Below, piece by piece: positions 1-7,326 of a DNA stretch of 7,326 nt. The DNA comes from Candidatus Methylomirabilota bacterium. GTDB taxonomy: Bacteria > Methylomirabilota > Methylomirabilia > Methylomirabilales > JACPAU01. Positions within the stretch are counted from its first letter, which is position 1. Every line of letters starts with the position of its first letter. The notes beneath the pieces are model-generated. The model made no database searches and was not told the origin of the DNA. It saw only the letters and a list, made by a program, of their open reading frames with translations. The position numbers and the translations under genes are program-made. The stretch is from contig JACPAU010000121.1 of the NCBI GenBank assembly GCA_016180705.1, positions 1 to 7,326 on the forward strand, given 5' to 3'.

Positions 1-866
1 TCCTGCCAGAAGCAGAGCCGGTAGGCCTGCTCGCGGAGCAGGCGGTCCAGCAGGGCGAGGCCCTCCCGATCCCCCCGCTTGCCGCCGAGGATCCCCAGGG
101 TCTCGTCGAGGAACGCCCGGATCTCCGCGTGACCCCGGTACAGATTCCAGAGCCTCCGGGCGAGCGCGGGCCGCCCCCACTCCCCGCCCCGCTCCGCCCC
201 GGCGCCCGGGCTGCCCGCGGCCGGAAGGCGCTCGAGGGCGGCGAGGAGGTCCCGAACTCCCCGCGCGGCCGGGTGCAGCGCCCCGAGGGCGGCCTCCAGG
301 TCCTCCAGCCGGTGGGCCAGGATGCGGCCCCACGAGCGCGGCGCCAGCGGGAGCCTGCGGTCGTGGTACCGGAGGCAGAACCCCTGCTCCTCCAGGCACA
401 CCGTGAGCTCCCCGTTCTCCAACACGGTCTCGTACGACCCCCCGAGGATGGGGAGGAGGACCGCCTTCTCCAGGCTGCCGTCGGGGGGATCCCACTCGAT
501 GTCGAAGTAGGACGCGAAAGGCGAAGCGGGACCGTGCGCCAGGACATCCCGCCACCAGGGGTTCTCCTCGCTGGCGGCCATGTGGTTCGGGACGAGATCC
601 AGGAGGAGCCCCATGCCGCGGGCCCGGAGGGCACCGGTGAGCGACGCGAAGTCCTCCTCGGTCCCGAGTTCGGGGTTCAGGCGCGTGGGGTCGGCGACGT
701 CGTAGCCGTGCGTGCTGCCGCGCCGCGCGGCGAGGAGGGGGGACGCGTAGAGGTCGCTCACGCCGAGGGCGTCGAGGTAGGGGACGAGCGCGCGCGCGTC
801 TCCGAACCGGAACCCCCGGTGGAACTGGAGCCGGTACGTGGCGACGGGGACCCTCGGCCCATGCAT
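1..866 (-). CDS. treY: Malto-oligosyltrehalose synthase TreY, N-terminal part only
   Basis: Intramolecular transglucosylase (GH13) that converts the reducing-end alpha-1,4 linkage of a maltodextrin to alpha,alpha-1,1, making maltooligosyltrehalose, the TreZ substrate. The minus-strand frame from ATG 866 is open to the left edge, giving 288 codons of a family that is usually 700-1000 residues long. Highly typical motifs are VPVATYRLQFHRGFRF (6-21), YLDALGVSDLYASPLL (30-45), STHGYDVADP (51-60), LNPELG (63-68) and region I LLLDLVPNHMA (87-97). They are followed by NPWWRDVL (102-109), FDIEW (121-125), LPILGG (138-143) and QAYRLCFWQ (280-288). The nucleophile, acid/base and C-terminal domains lie outside the window. 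The start codon is supported by family alignment rather than by its ribosome site, which is only GGGA at 7 bases. The stretch around residues 200-235 is low-complexity and Ala/Gly-rich, as in the variable region of this family. No defect is seen in the visible part. Confidence 0.96.
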   Translation of the reverse strand, partial: MHGPRVPVATYRLQFHRGFRFGDARALVPYLDALGVSDLYASPLLAARRGSTHGYDVADPTRLNPELGTEEDFASLTGALRARGMGLLLDLVPNHMAASEENPWWRDVLAHGPASPFASYFDIEWDPPDGSLEKAVLLPILGGSYETVLENGELTVCLEEQGFCLRYHDRRLPLAPRSWGRILAHRLEDLEAALGALHPAARGVRDLLAALERLPAAGSPGAGAERGGEWGRPALARRLWNLYRGHAEIRAFLDETLGILGGKRGDREGLALLDRLLREQAYRLCFWQ

Positions 867-928
867 CAGGCAGTCCCGACCCCGCAGGAACGCGGCGGGC
901 CAGGAGGCTCCCGAGGGTCGGCCCCGTC
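867..928 (-). other. glgX-treY intergenic gap with a 7-bp inverted repeat
   Basis: These 62 bases are the only real spacer in the window. On the minus strand CCGACCC (921-915) and GGGTCGG (882-876) are perfect reverse complements around a 32-base loop. The downstream arm overlaps GGGA (877-874), the only Shine-Dalgarno-like sequence before treY, 7 bases from its ATG. No U-tract follows, so an intrinsic terminator is unlikely, and I see no -35/-10 pair. A pairing that hides the treY ribosome site is possible, but 7 bp in such G+C-rich DNA may be chance. Confidence 0.3.
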
Positions 929-3097
929 TCAGGCGGGAACCGTCCGGTCCTCCCGCGCCGGCCCGCCCTCGCGGGCGCCCAGCCGGAGCAGCGCCAGCGA
1001 CCGGGCCTCCAGGTCGTACGGCTGGCCCCCCCGGAAGAGGCGCTGCCGCCGCCGCCCCGTCCCCCCTCGGGTCTCCAGCACCAGTTCCCAGCGGACACCC
1101 CGGCGGTGGGCCGGCAGGACGAAGGAGACCGGCTCGTGGTGCGCGTTCACGAGGACGAGCAGGGTGTCATCCGTCACCCGGTTCCCCCGCTCGTCCACCT
1201 CCCCGATCGCGTCCCCGGCCAGCCGCAGTCCCAGGCAGCGGGCCGAGGGGTTGTTCCAGTCCTCCTCGGTCATCTCCTTCCCGTCGGGGCGGATCCAGGA
1301 GAGGTCCTTGACCTCGGAGCCGCGGATCTGCCGCCCCTGGAAGAACTGCCGGCGCCGCAGGACCGGGTGCCGGTGGAAGAGCCGGATGAGCTGGCGCGTG
1401 AACTCCAGCAGGTCGCGCCGCGGCCGATCCAGCTGCCAGTCCACCCAGGAGATCTCGTTGTCCTGGCAGTAGGCGTTGTTGTTCCCCTGCTGGGTGCGCC
1501 CGATCTCGTCCCCGGCCAGCAGCATCGGCACCCCCTGCGACAGGATGAGCGTGGCCAGGAAGTTCCGCTGCTGGCGGGCCCGCAGGGCGAGGACCGCCGG
1601 GTCATCGGTGGGGCCCTCCACCCCGCAGTTCCAGCTCAGGTTCTCGTTGTGGCCGTCCCGGTTCTCCTCCCCGTTGGCCTCGTTGTGCTTGGCGTCGTAG
1701 GAGACCAGGTCGCGCAGCGTGAACCCGTCGTGCGCCGTCACGAAGTTGATGCTCGCGTGCGGCCGGCGCCCGCTCTGCCCGTACAGGTCGCTGCTCCCGG
1801 TGAGGCGGTAGGCCAGCGTCGAGAGCTGCCCCTCATCCCCCCGCCAGAAGCGGCGGACCGTGTCCCGGTACTCCCCGTTCCACTCGGCCCAGAGCACGGG
1901 GAAGTTCCCCACCTGGTAGCCCCCCTCCCCCAGGTCCCAGGGCTCGGCGATCAGCTTCACCTGGGAGATCACCGGGTCCTGGTGGATGATGTCGAAGAAG
2001 GCTCCCAGCCGGTCCACGTCGTGGAGCTCCCGGGCGAGCGCCGAGGCCAGGTCGAAGCGGAACCCGTCCACGTGCATCTCCAGCACCCAGTAGCGCAGGC
2101 TGTCCATGATCAGCTGGAGGGTCCGCGGGTGGGTCAGGTCCAGTGTGTTCCCGCAGCCGGTGTAGTCCATGTAGTAGCGGCGGTCGTCGGGGACCAGGCG
2201 GTAGTAGGCGGCATTGTCGATCCCCCGGAAGCAGAGGGTGGGTCCCAGGTGGCTCCCCTCGCCCGTGTGGTTGTACACGACGTCGAGGATGACCTCGATC
2301 CCCTCCCGGTGGAGGGTCTTGATCATGGTCTTGCACTCGGCCACCTGCTGCCCCAGGACCCCGCCGCTGGCGTACCGCGCGTCGGGCGCAAAGAAGCCGA
2401 CCGAGTTATACCCCCAGTAGTTGGTGAGCCCCCGCTCCACCAGCTGCCGGTCCGCCACGAACTGGTGGACCGGCATGAGTTCCACGGCGGTGACCCCCAG
2501 CGCGAGGAGATACTCGATGACCGGCGGGCAGGCGAGCCCGCCGTAGGTCCCCCGCAGGTCGTCCGGCACCTCCGGGTGGCGCATGGTGAAGCCCTTCACG
2601 TGCAACTCGTAGATGAGCGTCCTGTGCCAGGGGGTGCGGGGCCGGGTGTCAACCCCCCAGGAGAAGGCCGGATCCACGACCACGCACTTCGGCAGCCCGC
2701 TCGCGCTGTCCCGCTCGTCGCGCGAGAGGTCGGCATCCGGGTGCCCGACGGTGTAGCCGAAGATGGAGTCGCCCCACCGGATCCTCCCGGCGATGGCCTT
2801 GGCATACGGGTCCAACAGGAGTTTGGCCGGGTTGAAGCGGTGGCCCTCCTGCGGCGCGTAGGGCCCGTGCACCCGGAAGCCGTACAATTGCCCGGGCCTC
2901 GCCTCCGGGAGATAGGCGTGCCAGACCTGGTCGGTCTGCTCGGTCATCCGGATCCGGGCGACCTCCTGGTTCCCATCCAGGCCGTCGAAGAGGCACAGTT
3001 CGACGCCGGTGGCGTTCTCGCTGAAAAGCGAGAAGTTAACCCCCGCCCCGTCCCAGGTCGCCCCCAGCGGATAGGGGTGTCCGGGCCAGACCTTCAT
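929..3097 (-). CDS. glgX: Glycogen debranching enzyme GlgX/TreX (GH13 isoamylase type)
   Basis: Hydrolyses alpha-1,6 branches of glycogen or limit dextrins in the cytoplasm; next to treY and treZ this is the gene often named treX, which supplies linear chains to TreY. The 722 residues are the usual length. An N-terminal CBM48-type domain covers about 8-100 ([22 protein letters not shown]). The GH13 barrel carries region I D272-H277 ([10 protein letters not shown]), [10 protein letters not shown] at 311-320, nucleophile D349 in DGFRFDLAS, acid/base E385 in IAEPWD, and D457 in TAHDGFT. Also typical of GlgX are [16 protein letters not shown] (467-482), [19 protein letters not shown] (528-546) and WIRPDG (601-606). 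The C-terminal beta-domain ends in a polar tail. The ATG at 3097 has AGGAG 6 bases upstream and follows the treZ terminal TAG by 9 bases, in the same frame as treZ. It ends in TGA. All catalytic residues are present and no defect is seen. Confidence 0.97.
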   Translation of the reverse strand: MKVWPGHPYPLGATWDGAGVNFSLFSENATGVELCLFDGLDGNQEVARIRMTEQTDQVWHAYLPEARPGQLYGFRVHGPYAPQEGHRFNPAKLLLDPYAKAIAGRIRWGDSIFGYTVGHPDADLSRDERDSASGLPKCVVVDPAFSWGVDTRPRTPWHRTLIYELHVKGFTMRHPEVPDDLRGTYGGLACPPVIEYLLALGVTAVELMPVHQFVADRQLVERGLTNYWGYNSVGFFAPDARYASGGVLGQQVAECKTMIKTLHREGIEVILDVVYNHTGEGSHLGPTLCFRGIDNAAYYRLVPDDRRYYMDYTGCGNTLDLTHPRTLQLIMDSLRYWVLEMHVDGFRFDLASALARELHDVDRLGAFFDIIHQDPVISQVKLIAEPWDLGEGGYQVGNFPVLWAEWNGEYRDTVRRFWRGDEGQLSTLAYRLTGSSDLYGQSGRRPHASINFVTAHDGFTLRDLVSYDAKHNEANGEENRDGHNENLSWNCGVEGPTDDPAVLALRARQQRNFLATLILSQGVPMLLAGDEIGRTQQGNNNAYCQDNEISWVDWQLDRPRRDLLEFTRQLIRLFHRHPVLRRRQFFQGRQIRGSEVKDLSWIRPDGKEMTEEDWNNPSARCLGLRLAGDAIGEVDERGNRVTDDTLLVLVNAHHEPVSFVLPAHRRGVRWELVLETRGGTGRRRQRLFRGGQPYDLEARSLALLRLGAREGGPAREDRTVPA

Positions 3098-3103
3098 GTC
3101 CCG

Positions 3104-3108
3104 CTCCT
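3104..3108 (-). promoter_or_regulatory. Ribosome binding site of glgX, overlapping the final treZ TAG
   Basis: The minus strand reads TAGGAGCGGGACATG. AGGAG lies 6 bases before the glgX ATG at 3097, and its first two bases are the last two of the TAG (3109-3107) that ends the treZ frame. Ribosomes finishing full-length treZ would stop on top of this site, which favours coupling. Ribosomes stopping at the internal amber would release about 280 bases earlier. Confidence 0.75.
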
Positions 3109-3388
3109 ACCCTTCTTCCTGCGTATACAGGACCACGGCCTTCGGACCAAGGGTGAGGCGCACCTCCCCGTGCGAGGTGAGGCGGTCAGGCAGCACGCTC
3201 CCTCTTCCCTGCCAGCGCTCCTCCGCCGAGTCCAGTCGCTTCGCCCACCGGCCCGCCGGGAGGGCCAGCGGTAACGTCGCGGGGGCCTCGCCGAAGTGGA
3301 ACAGCGCGGCTGCCGCCTCCCCCTCCTCGCCGCGCCGGACGAACAGGGCCCGCTCCTCCTCGAAGGCGCGCGCCTCGAGGTCCTCCTT

Positions 3389-3391
3389 CTA
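3389..3391 (-). other. In-frame amber codon inside treZ
   Basis: The minus strand reads GCC CGG CTG TAG AAG GAG GAC, that is ARL-stop-KED. I translated codons on both sides by hand and both match TreZ, so no frameshift is involved. One base change separates TAG from CAG, GAG, AAG, TCG, TTG, TGG, TAC or TAT. The stop lies at the linker between the catalytic barrel and the C-terminal beta-domain. Confidence 0.9.
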
Positions 3392-4944
3392 CAGCCGGGC
3401 CAGGGCCGGGACCTCCCTCCGCAGGCGGAGGAGCTCCCGGTAGTACTCGCGCAGGACCCGATGGGTCCCCTGCTCCCGCAGCCGGTGATCCAGCTTCGCG
3501 CCGAGGAAGGTCGCCTCGTCCTGGGGGTCGAGCGGTTCCCCCTGCCAGCGGAAGGCGGCGAACTCTTCTCGGCGACCGCGCCGCACCGCCTCGATCAGGG
3601 CCGGGTCCGAATGGCTGATGAAGTACGGGAACGGGGCGGTCTCCCCGTACTCCTCCCCCATGAACAGGAGCGGCAGGTACGGGGAGAGGAGGACGACGGC
3701 CGCCGCGAGCTTGAGCGCCTCGAAGGGGACGAGCGCGCTCAGGCGCTCGCCCCGCATCCGATTCCCTACCTGGTCGTGGTTCTGCGCGAAGACTACGAAC
3801 CGCTGTGCCGGCAGGGCCCGGGAGGAGGCCCCGTGCCGCCGCCGCCGGTAGGTGGAGTACTGCCCCGCGTAGACGTAGGCGTCCGTGAAGGCGCGGCTGA
3901 GGTCCGCCACCGTCCCGAAGTCCTCATAGTACCCTGTCCGTTCCCCCGTCAGGAGCGCGTGCAGGGCGTGGTGGAAGTCGTCGTTCCACTGGGCGTCGAG
4001 GCCGTACCCGCCCGCCTCGGGAGACTGGACGAGCTTCGGGTCGTTCAGGTCGCTCTCGGCGATGAGGTAGACCCGGCGGTTCAGGCGCGCGGCCCGCTCC
4101 CGCACCGCGGCGGCCAGCTCCGCCAGGAAGGGCCGGGCCGACAGGTCCAGGATCGCGTGGAGCGCGTCCAGGCGCAGGGCGTCCACGTGGTAGTCGGTCA
4201 CCCAGGCGAGGGCATTCTCGATGAAGAAACGGCGCACCTCGTCGCTCCCCGGCCCGTCGAAGTTGATCGCCGCTCCCCAGGGGCTGCGGTACCGCTCGGA
4301 GAAGTAGGGCCCGAACTCCCCCACGGTGTTCCCCTCCGGGCCCAGGTGGTTGTACACCACGTCCAGGACGACGGCGAGGCCCTCGCGGTGGCAGGCGTCC
4401 ACGAGGCGCTTGAGCCCCGCGGGCCCACCGTAGGAGTCCTGCACGGCGAAGGGGAAGACCCCGTCGTAGCCCCAGTTCCGGCTCCCCGGGAACTGGGCGA
4501 CCGGCATCAGCTCGAGCGCGGTGACGCCCAGGTCCTTGAGGTCGGACAGGTGGGGGAGGATCGCGTCGAAGGTGCCTTCGCGGGTGAAGGTGCCGACGTG
4601 CGCCTCGTACAGGACGTAGTCCCGGAGGCGCGGCCCGACCCACGCCGCATCCTGCCAGGGAAACTGCGGGTCCGTCACCTCGGAGGGCCCGAGGACGCCC
4701 TCCGGCTGGGACCGGGACGCCGGGTCGGGACGCTCCCTGCCCCCGTCGAGGCGGAAGAGATAGAGGCTCCCCGGCTCCACGCCCTCGAGGACGACGTGGT
4801 GGTACCCCCCCTCCCCCTGGTCGAGGGGCGCCACCCGGGCGCGCGGGGCGAGGAGGCGCACCTCGACCTTCTCGGCCAGCGGCGCCCACACGGTAAACCG
4901 GCACCGGCCCTCCCCGAGGTACGTGGCGCCGAGGCCTCCGCGGG

Positions 4945-6911
<1,967 letters not shown>

Positions 6912-6939
<28 letters not shown>

Positions 6940-7326
6940 CGGTTCACCTCCCGCAGGGTCTCGAGGACCTGGGGCATCTCGCGGAACGCCTCAAAGGGGT
7001 AGCGCGCCTTCCGCCGCCAGTTGGGACGTTCCTCCCGCGTTCCGGGGGTGTTCTGCGCGTCCGTCTCCAGCCACAGGTCCTCCAGGTTGACCACGACGAG
7101 CCGGGCCTCGCTGGCCGCCAGGGATGCCAGGCAGACCCTCAGGATGTCGGCCGTGCCCGCCTGCTCCCCTCCCAGCCGCCCCGTGCGCCGGAAGAAATGC
7201 ACCAGCGCGTCCTTCAGGGCCTCGCGCCCGTGCCGCTCCCGATCGGCATCCGCCTCCGCCAGGAGGCCCAGGTCCACCCGGTCCCGGATGTCGAGACCCG
7301 CCCAGAACCCGGCGAACGGACGGATG
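6912..7326 (-). CDS. malQ: 4-alpha-glucanotransferase (amylomaltase, GH77), C-terminal part only
   Basis: Partial gene: the minus-strand frame is open from the right edge to a TGA at 6912-6914, giving the last 137 residues. The family transfers alpha-1,4-glucan segments between maltodextrins in the cytoplasm. Recognition rests on the GH77 C-terminal signature. Near the start of the visible part is [10 protein letters not shown] (residues 4-13), then DLGLL (18-22), a helical middle, NLEDLW (80-85), and [16 protein letters not shown] (91-106), the typical closing motif of MalQ proteins. The catalytic residues lie outside the window, so activity cannot be judged, nor whether the gene is stand-alone or the tail of a fusion. 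Its last 28 bases overlap the start of glgB and carry the glgB Shine-Dalgarno sequence, which suggests translational coupling. With TreX/Y/Z next door its likely job is to recycle short maltodextrins into chains long enough for TreY. GH77 is close to certain from the motifs; the precise role is inferred. Confidence 0.88.
6944..6951 (-). promoter_or_regulatory. Strong ribosome binding site of glgB
   Basis: The minus strand reads GGAGGTGA, followed by AACCG and then the GTG at 6939-6937; GGAGG ends 7 bases before the start codon. The site is close to the anti-Shine-Dalgarno complement and optimally spaced. It fixes the glgB start at this GTG rather than at later in-frame GTG codons. It lies inside the malQ coding sequence, within the codons for LREVNRW. 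Confidence 0.8.

Noticed and set aside
788..798. Alternating GC dinucleotide run (11 bases) as a Z-DNA or regulatory element
   Set aside because: It falls within treY codons for GDARALV and is explained by Ala/Arg codons in G+C-rich DNA.
867..928. Intrinsic terminator between glgX and treY
   Set aside because: The inverted repeat has a 32-base loop and no U-tract follows, so it does not fit a rho-independent terminator.
129..1472. Plus-strand frame of 447 codons over the left end
   Set aside because: The opposite strand encodes TreY (1-866) and the end of GlgX with diagnostic motifs. The plus-strand product is an Arg/Pro-rich shadow.
1106..3274. Very long open frames on the plus strand (for example 1106-3274, 3296-5143 and 5020-7002)
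   Set aside because: They mirror minus-strand genes whose products are unmistakable GH13 enzymes. They stay open because TTA, CTA and TCA codons are rare in this G+C-rich coding DNA, so the antisense frames lack stops. Their translations are low-complexity, rich in Pro, Arg, Gly, Val or His, and resemble no known family.
3110..3388. Codon-level decay in treZ after the internal TAG, as expected of an old pseudogene
   Set aside because: I counted about 11 A/T-ending codons among the 93 after the TAG against about 7 among the 93 before it. The difference is too small to mean anything, and motifs and frame are preserved, so any inactivation must be recent.
3110..3388. A separate small gene between treZ and glgX
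   Set aside because: The segment is in the treZ frame and matches the TreZ C-terminal beta-domain. It has no start codon with a ribosome site of its own that I can support.

Overview
The window is a tightly packed stretch of a G+C-rich bacterial chromosome. By eye it is well above 60% G+C, with almost every third codon position G or C. All five genes lie on the minus strand and all belong to glycogen/maltodextrin and trehalose metabolism. I see no RNA genes, mobile elements, CRISPR arrays or convincing promoters or terminators. Codon bias points to a high-GC bacterium. The lineage cannot be fixed from this sequence alone.

In transcription order (right to left): the C-terminal end of a GH77 4-alpha-glucanotransferase (malQ, 6912-7326, entering from the right edge); 1,4-alpha-glucan branching enzyme glgB (4945-6939); malto-oligosyltrehalose trehalohydrolase treZ (3107-4948), whose frame is broken by an in-frame TAG at 3389-3391; glycogen debranching enzyme glgX/treX (929-3097); and the N-terminal 288 codons of malto-oligosyltrehalose synthase treY (1-866, leaving at the left edge). 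Junctions are tight: a 28-base overlap (malQ/glgB), a 4-base GTGA overlap (glgB/treZ), 9 bases (treZ/glgX) and 62 bases (glgX/treY). A single polycistronic operon is the natural reading.

Together the genes encode the TreX-TreY-TreZ route. GlgB and MalQ shape and recycle the alpha-glucan. GlgX removes branches to give linear maltodextrins. TreY turns the reducing-end alpha-1,4 bond into alpha,alpha-1,1. TreZ releases free trehalose.

The main surprise is treZ. A single amber codon separates the complete catalytic barrel from an intact, recognisable C-terminal beta-domain, which continues in the same frame for 93 codons to a second TAG. That second TAG lies only three codons before the glgX ATG, and glgX is in the same frame. 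The whole stretch 4948 to 929 is therefore one open frame interrupted only by two TAG codons. A recent point mutation or base-calling error is the simplest explanation; amber readthrough is the more exciting one.
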